From Heterostelium multicystogenum (lineage: Eukaryota; Evosea; Eumycetozoa; Acytosteliales; Acytosteliaceae): DNA of 64,000 bases. Position 1 is the first letter of the stretch. The number at the start of each line of letters is the position of its first letter. The position numbers and the translations under genes were made by a program. Where the stretch lies: the NCBI GenBank assembly GCA_003667245.1, contig RCNN01000036.1:83259-147258 (forward strand). The letters are read 5' to 3'. Under the pieces are notes generated by a model. It did not search any database. It saw only the letters and a program-made list of their open reading frames with translations, and was not told where the DNA came from. Below, in pieces: positions 12,681 through 26,119 of the stretch.

Positions 12681-13291
12681 ATGAGTGCACTAAGCAGATA
12701 CACATTGGCGATCATCAAGCCAGATGTTTTGAAAAGGCAACCTCAAAACTTGGAATCAATTATTAAGAAAATAGAATCAAAATTTATCATTGTAAATAGA
12801 AAACAAACAGAGTTATCAATCACTGATGCTGAACAATTTTATTCTGGTAACTACTGATTATATATCGTCTTGATTGCTGGTTGGATCTAACAATCATCAT
12901 CATTTAACATACAATGTTGTTTTTTTTGAATTAGACCACAGAGGAAAGTTTTTCTATGAAAGGTTAGTAGGTTTCATGTCAAGAGGTCCCATTGTACCGA
13001 TGATTTTGTCTGAAAAGAATGACAATCTTGATACGATAAAGAGTTGGAGAGAATTTATTGGTCCAACACATGCTGAAAAGTAAGATCTTATATTCGATGA
13101 TCTCAAATTTGATGAATTCATATTAACTGTTCAATTATAGTGCAAGAAAAATACAATGTTTACGAGGAGAGTATGGATTTTCAGATACGTGGAATGCTTT
13201 TCATGGTTCAGGTTCTGAAAGTGAAGCTATAGAGGAGATTAAGTTTTTCTTTCCAGATTTTCAAATACCAACAACAACAACTAATAAATAA
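12681..13291 (+). CDS. Nucleoside diphosphate kinase, NDK6-like
   Basis: NDKs transfer the gamma-phosphate between NTPs and NDPs through a phospho-His. Exons are 12681-12846, 12935-13079 and 13141-13291 (153 aa), and all junctions are GT..AG and in frame. Motifs are YTLAIIKPDVLKR at the N-terminus, FYERLVGFMSRGPIVPMIL, and the active-site loop NAFHGSGS with the catalytic His. The C-terminal extension after that loop (EAIEEIKFFFPDF) and the overall divergence point to the NME6 group rather than the cytosolic NDK-A type. The start follows directly after a short A+T-rich leader and no upstream in-frame ATG competes. It lies tail-to-tail with VPS54, about 50 bases apart. Confidence 0.9.
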
Positions 13292-13342
13292 TTTATAATA
13301 TGTAATGATTAAATAAATGTACAGATTTATATGACTCTTATT

Positions 13343-16297
13343 TTAAATTGGAAACTGCGATTGGAGAAAATCATCTATAGCAGTTCCAGGATCACCAGTG
13401 TTTGGTAGTTTACGTAGTGCAGCCATAAAATGTAAGATGTCGTTGTGTAGTCTTCTTCTTGCAGATTTCGATCCTAAATCTAGTTTCGGTATGTACTCTA
13501 TGAACAGGTTATTCAACATATAATAAATATTGGTGAATACTTTGAAAATCTGATCGGGAGGTAAAAGATTATTCAATAGTTTGTGAAGTGTAGCAAAATC
13601 CTTTTGTAATGATGCAATTGGTGGTGAGGGAATTGGTATTGTATCATTCTTTAAATCCAATTGCTGAAGGTAATATTATTAGTTAACTGTTCATTTAGTA
13701 TGGTCTTTTTATACATACACTTAATGCTTTAATTTGTATCAATGAACGCTCTTTAAGGATGGCAACGAATTTCAAGAATATTTCACTTCTGTGGGATGTA
13801 TAGTCTTGAACAATCTTGTCAAAACCATTTAATATTGGATATTGACTCTTGGATGTCAGGGAATTTTGTAAAATGGTTTTGAGGTGTGGAGTAAGTTTGA
13901 TTTGGAAGCTGAGACATTGAGATGTAAGACCAAGATGTTTAGAGTTGATCGTTTTAATATTCATTGTCTGTCTTGCACCTGCACCAAGTACTAACTGATA
14001 GGTAATACCATTAAAAGTGTTTAGTAGTTCAATTAGCTTTGGAATTGAGTCTATAACAAGCGATGGTAACACCTCTACACAGTGAAGATAGTCTTTAATA
14101 AACTTGAGTAGCATAAGTGTAGTATTTCCAACCTTAAACTTCTCTCCACTAATTGATATGTAATCATTGATACCATGGTCAGTTGGATCCGTCGGTGTTT
14201 GATTGGATTGGGTTGCTGCATTTTCAGAAATGAGTTGTTGATCTTCATCCAATGGCTGTCCAGTCATGGTAGGTGAGGTCGAGCTGAGAGATTGCTCCAC
14301 AAGTGAGTTGACAATGTTTTGGAACTCAGTAACTACTTGAACAGGTACCCACTCTTCATTCTCCAATAACAGTGAAAGAGACGATAGTCTATTCTTGTGC
14401 AGTGTATCTAGATACTGTTTAGATTGAGTCAATTGGGTAGATCTGAGAATAGATGCCTTCTTTTTAGAAGAGAGTAGGATGGATTCGGAAAACTCGATAA
14501 AATCATTAATCTTTTGAGTTAGAGCTACGAAATCGGGAAGTGCCAGCTTTGAGTTGACTTCGGATCGGACTTTAATCAAAGAAGAAATTCTTTCCTGCAT
14601 CGTCTCATTCACTGATACTAATATATTATTGCATATTGATTTGATGGTATCGATCTGATTTTCTTGTAAGCCTGGATTGTTGTTGTTTTTGAACACTGGG
14701 TTGTTGTGGTCCTGGTATTTTGAAACGCTAATATCTACTTCTGTAATAATTAAATCGATAATCTTTCTTATGGTTGTCATTTTTCTCTTAAATTCTTGAT
14801 TAACAGCGTTGAATAGAGGAATTGAATCAATAGGTGATAGTTTTACAAGTCTTTGTTTACACTCCTCCCAAGTGAATTTCATTGGTTGAAGTTGTCCATT
14901 ATTAACCTTGTTTTCGTCTAGTTCGAATGTACTAGTTGACACTACAGTCTTGAATAGATTACGTACTGATTCATCCGCAGCCTCTCTGAGTGATTCCAAA
15001 ACCTCGCCTACTCGACCTATTCGCAATAGATTCGCCACAATCGGTCTTATCATATCGTTGAACTCATCGAACCCATTACTCTGTTCGTCAGTGCTATTTT
15101 GATAGACTAGATTGTCGTTGAGGGCTATCTTGATAAAGTCTGATTCCAACATCTTTTCAATCAATTTGATCATCTCTGTAAGTTGTGGACCAATATTCTT
15201 TAGTGCACCGATGGTCACTAATTCATTATCGAGTGCGGATTGGGTAGATGCAATTAAATCAAGCGCACCACCATAGTCACCTTTTGAAAGAAGTAGTTGC
15301 AATGTAGGTTGTGCTTGCTTCACATCATTGACTAGTGAAAGTAGAGCAAGAGTTTCTTGTGTCCTATTCTTTTGCAGATGGAGCCTACTGATATTCAGAC
15401 TGCTTTTGACGATTTCATTATCAACCTTTTTAAGCATGGATCGAGAATGCACCAATTCATGATACAAGGTGTTCAGTTCTGTGCGGAACTTTTTTAAATC
15501 AGACATTGCACTTACAAATGATTGAGACTTGTCTCGAATATTGCCAACAATATTCTCCTCAATAATCGTGGAATAGTGTTCTAGCTTTTGAAATATAATA
15601 GGTGAGGGATCATTGTTGGCGTACTCTAATATTTGGCTCTTATTAAGCTCTTTTCTAAAAAAGAATTCTGGAATATGATCTAAACTTATTATTTCTAAAG
15701 ATGATCGTAGGAGTAAGTAGGTTGTAGGTAGAGGAGAAATTGAGTGAAAAGAAGCAATGTTTACCTTCAGATGTCTTTTTGTTTGTTGGTATCAAAATCA
15801 TTTTGCTCATTGTCTTTAAAGATACGATAGACTTGCGATATCTTGTTGAGATAGGAATGAAACTGTTGAGTTGAGATCTGAGGAATCGAGGCAGATACAG
15901 GTGGAATGACTAATTCATCTGGTTTCCAATCATTAGTTGCTGGTGCAGTTGGATCAAGACAAACAGAAGTAAGACTCTGAGCAAATACAAATGGTTCACA
16001 ATTATTTTGTTGGAATAACTGTGATGATGATCTTCTTAAATTATTAATATTACTACTACTATTACTATTACTATTGTTATTATTATTAGGAGGACTATTC
16101 AGTAAAGTATTATAATTATGAAATGAAGGTAAGCTATAACTGTTTGTTAATGAAGTAGTTATAGGTAAACTATTTGATCGTTGGTGAAATATGAGCTTAT
16201 TATTATTAGATTGACTAATATTGTTATTGCTATTGCTATCATTGTTATCATTGCTGTTTGATTTAGTATAAGCTATTGGTGAAGTAGGTAAAGACAT
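13343..16297 (-). CDS. vps54: VPS54, GARP complex subunit
   Basis: VPS54 is the subunit of the GARP tether that captures endosome-derived vesicles at the trans-Golgi network. Exons are 15765-16297, 13719-15694 and 13343-13663 (about 942 aa). The N-terminus is Asn/Ser-rich and disordered. It is followed by SLTSVCLDP..NDW and IISLDHIPEFFF, then the coiled-coil VPS54_N block (LHLQKNRTQETLALLSLVNDV...GDYGGALDLIASTQSAL). The C-terminal half is typical of VPS54, including a THYLCVEVLPSL-like membrane-facing region. A T5 run at 15776-15780 carries one base too many; correcting it puts the donor in phase and makes the total divisible by three. It forms a Golgi-tethering theme in the window with COG3. 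Confidence 0.92.
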
Positions 16298-16414
16298 TAC
16301 TTAATGTAACAATATATATAATATATTTTTATATTACAAAACTTTATTATTATTTAATTGCACTACATCTGACTGAAAAACAAAATGAATGAATTTCAAC
16401 CTGTTAGATTATTA

Positions 16415-17667
16415 TTATTCTATTTTGATCGATTTTGGTTTGCAGTACTCTTGACCAAAGAGATGAGTAGCGTTATCGTTGTTATCTTCTTTGAATTGGT
16501 TTCTTTCGAGAATTCTGAGAAGGAGAATTGCTGCACTACCTTGAGTGATACCCCATATTGAAACACCGACGTATGGTACTGCTAAAATATATGTACAGGC
16601 CAATGTGAAACCAAAGAGCCATCCAAAGAAACGACGATTGATGTATACTTCGTTGGTCGATGGTACACGACAATAGTATACTTCAAGGAGTTCCTTACCA
16701 AGTGAGTAGCTTGCCATTAATGCCTTCAAAATATGTTTGGCTGCATCGTGCATCAATGGGTGTAGTGATACTACAGCAAGCACAAAAGCCATTCCTTGTC
16801 CTAGTGGCTCCTTGCTATAGAAGAATTGTGATGCTGCCACTGCGAATGCACCAATACCGTACGGAAGTAGTGATAGTAAATAGACAATGATTCCAGATGC
16901 AGCAAGCTTACCAAATCTCCACAAAAACTCTGACATTGGGTATTGTTTGACAATGGGTGATTTTCTAAGGAATGTAGCTAGCTCTGGATTTTGCTCTTCC
17001 ATAACGTAGAAAAACATCTAAGTAGAATTTGGTAATGTCAATAAACACAAGATCCACTGTAAGAGACCTAATAATAATAACATACGTCTTCATTGAAACT
17101 TGGAAGAACATATCTAAGGAAACCAATGAAAAATCATTGGTATAAAGAATGCAATCTTTTCAAACAAAGTAAATGGCGACATGATATTTTGTACTTTCTC
17201 AAGATAATGGAATCCCATCTTATCGAGAATAGCCAAGAAGATTCTGATTGGGAAGGTAGACAGGATCATCATGAGATAGGTTGCAGCAACTCCAATCAAT
17301 AGGTATTTAATTGTTTGGAAGTACATAGCCATAATCTTTTTGTTTCTAATAGCGATCCATGATCCTTATTATTATTTTGGTACAACGACTTAATATTAGT
17401 CAACTCCGACATAGGTAGACTGCTGATCTAAAATGAAATTGAATTACCTTGTAGAAAAGTAAATACACCCTTAAAAAACTTAACATAAAACGCAGGATGA
17501 ACAAATGTCTTTCTTCTTGCAACCTTTTTCAATTGCTTTCTGGTGAGGTCAGAACCTTCACGCTGGGGTGTAGGTGGAGAGCTGTTGCTACTGTTGAGGG
17601 GTGGGCTATTCTTCTTATCGATGGCACCCTTTACCATAGTCTTTGCTTCTTTTACGTATTTATCCAT
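16415..17667 (-). CDS. Multi-pass membrane protein, family not recognised
   Basis: Exons are 17448-17667, 17086-17364 and 16415-17017 (about 364 aa after one correction at the A5 run 17129-17133). The N-terminal about 60 residues are hydrophilic (Ser/Pro-rich, then LTRKQLKKVARRK). Four to six hydrophobic segments follow: YLLIGVAATYLMMIL; IAFFIPMIFIGF; IIVYLLSLLPYGIGAFAVAA; MAFVLAVVSLHPL; WLFGFTLACTYILAVPYVGV; and a last one near SAAILLLRIL. There is no signal peptide and no catalytic motif. The layout recalls small ER membrane proteins, but I cannot name a family. The intact exon phases and conserved-looking core argue that it is a real gene. Confidence 0.75.
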
Positions 17668-17872
17668 TCTCTACACAAGTAGAAATAACAATATATATAT
17701 GTTACTACAAATGAAAAAACTCAAAATGAGTGAATGCAATGTAATTTCAAATCTTCAGTGTTTTGTTTTTTTATAAAATATCTTGGTGTCACCTAATATG
17801 CTGAATCATTTCATTTGTGGATTGTACAAAAAAAAGTATATAGTTTATTAATATAATATTATTATTTATGAC

Positions 17873-20532
17873 TCAGTGCTTCCAGGATTTTTCATGATCG
17901 TCATCATCTTCGTCGTCATCATCCTGATCGGCCTCGTCATCTGAGTTGTCATTATTATTTTCATTTGTGGAGGGATTGAATTTCTTTTCTTGGGATGCTG
18001 GCTCAACCCAACTAATTTTCAACTCTGATCCTTTATATGTTTTTGCTACCAAGAATACCTATATATTAATTGAATATTAAGAATTAATATTAAAGCAATC
18101 GAATATATAACTTTGAAAAGATAATTACTCTTTCCGCGGATGCTCTTTTTAGGAATTTAATTTCAACACCTGCATCAGTCGGTGTCACAGTCTGGATATC
18201 AGAAAAGAGGGATCGTAGTAGTTCTTCTTTTTTAAATTTCTCGGGTGGATCAGCTATCAAAATAGTGGTTGAGCGATTATCGATAATCATAGATGCATTC
18301 TTGTGAATCTTTGGAGGTGGTGGTTTGGGGTAGGTGGAGGCTGCTGGTTTCTTAAATATTTTGTTGGGTGTTGGTTTTGCTGTTGATTTGTGTATAGGTG
18401 ATGTTGGCTTAATTGAAATATTGCTTGGAAGAGTCGGAGATAAATTGTTGTTGAGAAGATTGGCTGGTACGTCAATTCCTAAACTTTTAGCCTCTGACTC
18501 TAAATTCTTTAATGTTGCCGCTAGAACTTCAAGATTAGATGATGGTGGATTGGCGGAATCTATTGTCATTGCGTTTGAAATAGAGGTTGAAGAATCAATG
18601 TTCATAGCACCATCTTTTACTGTTCCTTCCTGCAATTGTTTCTCTTTTGTTTTTGCTCCAATGCGATTGTATCTTGGTTGATGCTATCCTGTATTGATTT
18701 CGCCAGTTTATTGATAGTGTCTTTGATTTCTTCTTTCTCCTTCTCATCGGTGGTTGTTTCCAACTTTGATAACAATTGCTTTTTGTAATTCGAGTTGTTG
18801 TGAACGTAATTCCTCCCTGCTCTTTGCAATCTTCTTTTTCTCTCTTGATTCTTTTTCTCTTCCAACTTCTTAAGTAGCAATTGTTCTTTTACTTTGAGAA
18901 GGTGTTGCTCGCGTTTCTTTTCTTCTTCATCACGCTTTGCTTGTCTCTCTTGGTTCTCTTCAAACTTAGTCATCTTGCCATTGAATGTTTGTTGCCAAAA
19001 CAATTTAATGAAACGATTGTTCATGATTGCTTCTGGTGATTTCATCGCTTTCTGTGCATCGGCATTGCTGGAGAATTGAACAGATGATTGACCAGCATTC
19101 AGCTTTTCAATGCTTATAATCTCTCCAAACTTTTCAAAGTGTTTACGTATCTCCTCTTCATTGTTCTGTGGACCTGGTATGTTGGTTATAATCAAAATGG
19201 TTGCAGATGGGTCTGGGCAGTTGCTTGATGTTTTAACGTTGTTGTACTTCTTCTCTCTCTTATACTTGCTATCTTTTCCGCCATTTTGTGACCTTAGATG
19301 ATAGTGGTGCTCTTCGTCATTGTTGTTATTCATCATATTATCGAAATCATTAATTGTACCAATGGAGTTGTTTTCCAAATTAGCCTCATTACCATTTGCA
19401 TTCATCATCATATCCAAATCGATTCCAGTGTTTTACATTGTTCATATTGTTGAACATAGGCATCATAGGCTGTGATCCATATAGATTTGACTGATCATTT
19501 TGATTAGGTAGCATTGACATGCCAAAGTTTGGATTTGAGTTTGCAAACATTGGTTGTGGAAGTAATGCTCCAACTGATTGTGGTTGGTGTCTCAAATTCA
19601 TCTGTTGATTGTATCCTTGACCCATTCTATTGAGATTCATCATGGGATTGGATGGGTCATAACCTATGATTGATGCTTCATCTATACCATTACCATTGTT
19701 GTCGATGGAAGGTCCATGATAATCGTTCATATGCATACCTCCATTATAAACTTCCGCTGTTCATTTGATTGCCACTGAAATTGGATGAACCATGTAAATA
19801 CTGACAGTTTGGACGCTTACAATACCCACTAGATTCATAATTTTTACAAGGCTTATTGAAGCGAGGATGTCTTCCTGTATTGTGTTTCTTATTTGGCATA
19901 TTGCTGTCATAACTATTACTATAATCGTCGCTATTACTTGTGCGCTTGTGAGGTGAACGAGTGTCATTTCTATATTTGCTAGAGTATCCATCTCTGTCAC
20001 GATCACTTCTGTCTCTACTGTTTGTTTTCCCTGTCACTGTCATCTCTGTCTCTTTCTCTTCTAGGTCGTGGCGATCGTTCTCTATTCGAACTGCGAGGTG
20101 ATCTAGACGAAGATCTTGATCTTGATCTAGAGTATGATCTTGAGCGTGACCTTGAAGATGACCTTGAATAGCGATCTCTGCTATCTCTATTGTCTCTGTA
20201 GTCTCTTTCTCTATCTCTATTGTCTCTATAGTCTCTATCGCGATCTCTTTCTCTTTCTCTCTTTGGCGAAGGTTTCCTGTCTCTTTCGAAAAAATGTATA
20301 TTGTTCAATTGAGCAATTAGCTTTTGAACGAATGGTTTTGTGTTATCCTCGAGAAACTCATTCAATGCACTAATGCAAATGGGCTCCAATACATCAGCTG
20401 GCTTTTTAGAGTTGCCTGACGACGACAGCAATGCAATAATATATTCGGAGAGAGTTGTTGGATCAACCTCTGTAATTGGATCAAGTGTATCTCTTAAAAC
20501 TTGTTGAACGAACTATTATCTTTGAGATTCAT
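17873..20532 (-). CDS. RBM26/RBM27-like RNA-binding protein (PWI-like, CCCH, RRM)
   Basis: This is the homologue of RBM26/27, nuclear poly(A)-RNA-binding proteins tied to exosome targeting. Order: a PWI-like N-terminal domain (RDTLDPITEVDPTTLSEYI, then CISALNEFLEDNTKPFV); an Arg-Asp/Arg-Ser repeat region; a CCCH finger CKNYESSGYCKRPNCQYLH; a Met/Asn-rich linker; an RRM (ILIITNIPGPQNNEEEIRKHF); a Lys/Glu coiled coil; a second RRM-like fold (TTILIADPPEKFKKEELL...LKISWVEP); and an acidic tail. The last intron is 18059-18128. The frame changes at about 20510, 20021-20028, 19748, 19431 and 18639, mostly A/T runs of three or four. The single continuous domain order shows it is one gene. It functionally complements ARS2 in the window. 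Confidence 0.85.
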
Positions 20533-21287
20533 TGCTATAAACTCTACGATATTAATATTATATGATACTATAGTATATAGAGATAATAACAAATAATAAT
20601 AATAACTATAATAACAATAATAGAATAGTAACAACAACAACTTGATTTCTTGAACAAATAATGAATAAAATACTAATTTTTATCAAACAATAATTCAAAA
20701 AAATTTATGTTAAAATTTTCATTCTTAACGGTAAATCAACAAAAATTACAAAATAAGACAATCAAGGCTAACTATAGTTTCATTGAATGTTATGTGAATA
20801 GAACTTCAAAAGAACCTTGTTGTAACATACATAGCTAGGACCAACCAATAACAAGGAAATACAGTTATTTGTATCTTGACAATGTTTCTAACATAATAAT
20901 AATATGGCACATCAAGATTAAAATAAAACAATTTGAATTGTAGAAGGATTCTAATAGGGTCTGAATATTAAGTAAATGATTCACAGAACAAATAAATACA
21001 ACAAATTTTTAGTTTTTACATATGTAATTATTATTCCTTTACCAAAGTATTAGAAACAAACTAAAAAGTCATTAGCAATATCATAAAATCATAGTGTTGG
21101 TGTAAAAATTACACTATTTCTTGCGATTCTAAAAACAATTTGCAAACTAATCATGATGAATCAATCAATCACACCTCTAAAAATACACTATAAATTCCAC
21201 ATCAATTTAATTAATTAATCCAATTACCAAAATATTGATTAAACATAATTATTTTATACATAGGCTAATAAATAATAATTAAAGAAA
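20533..21287. other. Intergenic, divergent promoter region
   Basis: A+T-rich DNA lies between the RBM26-like gene (minus) and the HSP20 gene (plus). No intact reading frame was seen. A short stop-interrupted plus-strand stretch near 20,780-20,890 has some protein-like character but no recognisable motif. Confidence 0.5.
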
Positions 21288-21958
21288 ATGAATCCATTAA
21301 TTATGAGAGTTAAATTTATTAATCCAAGAACAATCCGAAGAGGATCTTGCTTCAGAGGATGGTGGTCTTGTCAACCAAGAGGTAAATTAATTATTGAACA
21401 GATTAATCTAGATTTAAGAGGAAATGATATTATTATTTTTTTAAAGAGGTTAACCATGATTTTCATAGAGATATCAATGAATTTAAATCAAATGTTAAAA
21501 GAATGTCAGAGTCTTTGATAGAAAAACACCGTGAGTCATTTAGTTCAAACCCCAACTGGTGGTACCATCAGTTTGCTGGAGAACTAGGAAACCATCGTGG
21601 TGGATGGTTTGGAAGAGGAGAATCTAATTCATTTTCTCCAAAGGCCAGAGTTGAGGAGAAAGGAACATCATTTGATGTAGAAGTAGAGTTGCCAGGTGTG
21701 AAAAAGAGTGACATCAAAATTACATTCTCAAAGGATACTCTTATTATTGCATCAAAAGATGAAGTTTCACCAACAGCGACTGAATCAACCTCAGATAGCC
21801 AATCCACTACTCAAGCAAAGGCAACGAGAAAGTTCCAAAAAGAAGTGCAATTTTTTGAGCCAGTCAATTTTGAGAATATAACTGCGAGAATGGAGGATGG
21901 TATCTTATATGTTGTTGTTCCAAAAGAACAAATTGATCACCAAGTAAATATCCTTTAA
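21288..21958 (+). CDS. Small heat-shock protein (HSP20/alpha-crystallin)
   Basis: This is an ATP-independent holdase of the HSP20 family. Exon 1 is 21288-21381 and exon 2 is 21447-21958, with a 65-base GT..AG intron. The exons total 606 bases (201 aa). The N-terminal arm (about 100 aa) is rich in Trp, Arg and His and probably controls oligomerisation. The alpha-crystallin domain begins at ARVEEKGTSFDVEVELPG, carries a Ser/Thr/Ala-rich insert in its middle, and ends with RMEDGILYVVVPKEQ, the G-x-L motif region. No C-terminal I-x-I tail is obvious beyond HQVNIL. The first exon's frame runs on into the intron and can mislead; the spliced form is cleaner. No heat-shock element was verified upstream. 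Confidence 0.88.
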
Positions 21959-22010
21959 TAAAGATCCAAAAATTGTTATAGTTTGTATTTTTAATAGAGC
22001 GAAAATTTAT

Positions 22011-24360
22011 TTAATTTATCTTTTTAATTGTACCAGTAGTGGTAGCTGGTGATACAATAGATGCAGCTAAATTTGATTTTCGTTTGTATCGGATACATTC
22101 ACCCAAGATGATAATTTTCACCATGATCTTTAGACATATCAGACACAAAAAGATCAATAAAACGACTAAGAATCCAAATAAACCTGAGGATGGTATAAAT
22201 TTATAAAAGATTCGTACAACCACTGTAGCGAGAGGGAATGGTATGAATCCAATAACACTGGTAATACTCCAAGAGCTTTCAGAGAAACTTTTGTTTCTTG
22301 TGTCCAATATTGTATCGATCAGATGGGTTCTAAACTTTCCATAGATTGTCGGTGATATCTTATTAAACTTTGTGATGAACGCATGTTTAATAGCATCTAC
22401 TATCATCTCGGATCCCCAAACTGAAACAATGACACCTAACATATTCAACATGAAATCGCCGCTCAAATCCCAATTTAGGTCACTGAGATTTTGAAACAGT
22501 ATAATTGCTAAGTAAATAAATATCTGAAATCTTTCGACAACATCTACATAATTGGTAATAAGTGAGTGATGTAGAAAAGCTACTGATCGTTTAATCCTAA
22601 CTTACCACTGCATGAGATTTGAAAAAGGTTCTCTTTTTCGAAACGCTTGAATACTGATCCCTTTAGTTCGACAAAATTATTTGACATAATAAGTGTAAGA
22701 AGTGAATTGTTATAAGAATTGATCGCAACATTCAGTGTAATCACTTGCGTGAATAGAATAAGAGAATGTAGACAAACATAGATTGTACAGACAAGGGTAT
22801 GTTGGAATGGAGCCAGTATTTGTCCTGAACCCATTTGCTGTAGTTTGGAGCTGAAAGGTGAAGGAGGACCAGATTTGCTTGGTGTGCTAGATTTTGAGGT
22901 CGTATTTGTGGACGATTCTTGTAAACTGACAGACATCCAATAGAGTGAATCAAAGATATCCTGCCCAAAAGAGCAACACAGTTTATCCAAAACTTCTAAA
23001 ACATTGTAGATTATATAGAGTTTGATAACAGCTTGTCCACGTATATGATGGTAGACCATAGAAGAATCCACTAGATTTAAAAATGCAAATGAAATAATCC
23101 AAATAAATGTTCTAAATATATCATAGACTTGTGTATTTGTCAACTTGTACCTAAAATAATAATAATAAATAATTATTAGACTAGTATCTTTGCTTTGTTA
23201 AAAAACCAATTGAACTTACTTTTTTGAAAATGGTAAAGATAATAATTTTAAAAAGGTAATTACTATACGAATGGGAGAAAAGGTAAAGAGATAAAGGAGG
23301 TTTTCCATGCAAATGAGAAATCCAAATGAAAGTAACTTCTCCAATTCCCAGGGTACATGAACAAAGTTATAAACTTGTTCTCTCTTCATGGTATCGTCCA
23401 CATTGATGGGCATATAGTCACCATGAATTTCATCTGCAATATATGCTGAGAATGACCATCTATCTTTTTTAACCTTTGACATCGCCAATGAAATCGATGA
23501 TGATTCTGTATTGTTACTACTATTAATAGATGTACTATTATTATTGGTATTACTACTGCTTGATGGTTCAATATCGGTAGTGGCTGGCAAGACAAATGGA
23601 ATTGGTGATGCATTTCTATCTTTATTCTGACGAGAAGGGGTTTGTCTACCAGAGATACTATTATCCTACTCCTTGTTGGAGTTGTCTCTATTATTTCAAC
23701 ATTGCTACTCAGTAAACTATTATTGTTGTTGCTAATGGGTACATTATTGGTGACTATATTGGCTGGTTTAATTATGTTACATTTTGGATTTATATTTAGA
23801 TTATTGGCAGTGTTATGTATTTTAAATATTGAGGTTAATTCATTCTCATCCATACCGCTATCAACCATAGACTTAAACTTTGGAGAACAAACTAACGGAG
23901 ATATAAGAGGTGGCTTTGGGTTCCCAGAATGGTCAAATTCAAAAGGTGATACACAGTCGTCCGTTGATTGGTTGTTTGGTACCACTTGATTCTGTTGTTG
24001 TGCTACAATCTCTTCGGTTATAACGGAAGGTGATTTTGGTGAGGATGACAAAGACGAGTCAGGTGAATCAATGTCAAGATCATCGTTATCATTTGGATGT
24101 TGATTTTTTTTTGTTGGCTTTTTTAAGTTGAGCTTTGCAGCCTTAATGAGTTGGTTCATTGAGGAGGAGAGAGGAATTGGAATGGTCAATAGACTCTTTT
24201 GAGGTGCCGTATTGGTGAAAACAATCTCTGACAATGGTGAAGGTGAACGTATCTTCAAAGAAGATGCAGAATCATCTTTTTTGGCAGCATTACTATTATC
24301 TTTTGATTTATTATTATTAGCCATCGGCGGAATATTAATAGCATTATCAATATCTTCCAT
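22011..24360 (-). CDS. tapt1: TAPT1-family multi-pass membrane protein
   Basis: This is the homologue of TAPT1 (DUF747 family), an endomembrane/centrosome-linked protein needed for ciliary and Golgi function in animals. The start MEDIDNAINIPP is at 24360. About 270 disordered residues rich in Ser, Pro, Asn and Asp come first. The conserved core follows: DRWSFSAYIADEIHGDY, VPWELEKLLSFGFLICMENLLYLFTFSP (split by low complexity and an intron at about 23,144-23,215), TNTQVYDIFRTFIWIISF, IRGQAVIKLYIIYNVLEVLDK, and SWSITSVIGFIPFPLATVVVRI near the end. Several introns interrupt the last 1.2 kb, including about 22,500-22,600. One frameshift near 23,665 separates the disordered N-terminus from the core. 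Confidence 0.86.
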
Positions 24361-24600
24361 TGATAAGACCAAAAAAATGCAACTTGACTATAGTATTAAT
24401 TACTATCGGAGTAATGCTATTGATCTGTCTTTCTCTACTATCTATCTTACTATCTATATATATATGTCTGATCTAATCAAATATGCAATAATAATAATAC
24501 TAATCATAACAACAATAATAACATCAAGTTATCTGACTTTTTAAAATGTTAATGAATTTTAAAAATAATATTTTTTAATTTTATTATTACACGTGTCAGT

Positions 24601-26119
24601 TCATAAGTTATCGCGTATTTTATCAAAGGAATCTATCAAGTGTCTGAGTATCTCTTTTTCAACTTTTCTTACTCTTATGATATTAATCATATTGTATGAT
24701 AGATTGATACGTTTCTCTGCATGTTTCTCTAATAATTCAATATCCTCCTACAATTGTTGTTGTTGTTAACATTAATAGATATTATAATTCAAACAACTTA
24801 TTTATAATATGACTTACTGATAATGTTGTTTCATATGAATCAAGATATCTTGATAGATAGTTGCCTAAGAATCGAAGAGCTGCTTTTTCATTTCTTCGAT
24901 TGACAGGCAAGTTTCTGTTTTCTTTTTTGCTATAATGGTTTACTGCTTGTTGTAACTCGTTTTCTTTTAGATTCTTGACTCTTGCATAAATAAGTAGTTC
25001 TTGTGGCAGTTGGTTACGCTGAAGGTTAAACTCACGAACAATGTCTAAGCTCTCCAATAATTGTACTTTAGTTTCAATGTACAATTCATCACTGGCAAAG
25101 TTGTCCATACTAAGATAAACCGTGTCACCATCGACTGCCTCATCAAATGTAAATCCATAGTCCATGAGCATCTGGGCATTGCCAATTGATTTATACACAC
25201 CGTACGGAGTGAACACTTGCTCTCCTTTTGCAATATCCTTTGTTGCATAGTAAATGAGTTGCTCAGGTTTCGAATCGGGTCTAACTTTTGACTTTGATTT
25301 CTGAACAGCATTGAACATATCGGCCAATGGCACCATGCCTCCATCATCTTTACTTAAACTGAATGCTCGTGACCAAATGCAACTCAATGCCCACTTGAAT
25401 AGTTCGACATTGTAATCCTTTTTTTTAAACTCATCATGAAGGTGCTTTAGAACTGATTGGTAAGTATCAAGTCAAAGATTGGGTATGAATGATTCAATGA
25501 CTACCTACTGATAGTTTGGAAAATATAACTTTAAAGTGCTTTTCAATACCGGATAAACGTGATTCAGTATAATATCTAAGATTTGATTGTTGTAGTTCAT
25601 TCATCTCATCTTGATTAAAGTATAGGGAAGTGGTGAACTCTGTGGGTAAAATAGAAACATATCTATACCAGAACGAATCGGGGTTGACTTTAGAGTACAT
25701 TAAGTAGATTGCCTGACTATCAGTACTGCCAATATCATTTGAGTTCGAGTCAATGATTGATTTAATATCCTTTGGAAAATGTAACTCAACTCCTAGTTTG
25801 GACATCATTGTATTCCTAGGAACTCTTATGAGTTCATCACCTTCCTATGATTAAAGTAAATATATGTATTTACAACTTGTAGGTATTATTACGATATTAT
25901 TATTATATTTACTTTGATAATAGAGTTTGCTACTATTGATCTACCATATCCATCCAATTTAATAATGTCAAGTGATGGATTCAAATATAAACCAGCACTA
26001 TCCATCCACTGTTTGAAATCAATAAGATCATCTGAAACTGTGGTTGCATTTAAGCATACCGAAGCACAGTATACCGTCAATAATAGTACTACTAAAAATA
26101 CATTTCTAATTAAATACAT
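24601..26119 (-). CDS. SET-domain lysine methyltransferase with N-terminal signal-like segment
   Basis: This is a Rubisco-LSMT/SETD6-Rkm4-like SET protein, a family that methylates Lys on non-histone or ribosomal proteins. Four exons (25913-26119, 25505-25844, 24818-25452, 24601-24747) total 1,329 bases (442 aa) in frame without correction. Motifs are YGRSIVAN, DELIRVPRN, MVPLADMFNA (the fungal Rkm4-type variant of D-x-x-N-H), GEQVFTPYG and a MLMDYGF SET end, followed by a helical Rubs_subs_bind-like region. The N-terminus (NVFLVVLLLTVYCASVCLNA) looks like a secretory signal peptide, which is odd for a cytosolic or nuclear methyltransferase. The protein may act in the ER, or the start may belong to another isoform. 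Confidence 0.83.

Noticed and set aside
21382..21446. Apparent frameshift in the HSP20 gene
   Set aside because: A 65-base GT..AG intron removes it and gives an in-frame 606-base coding sequence.
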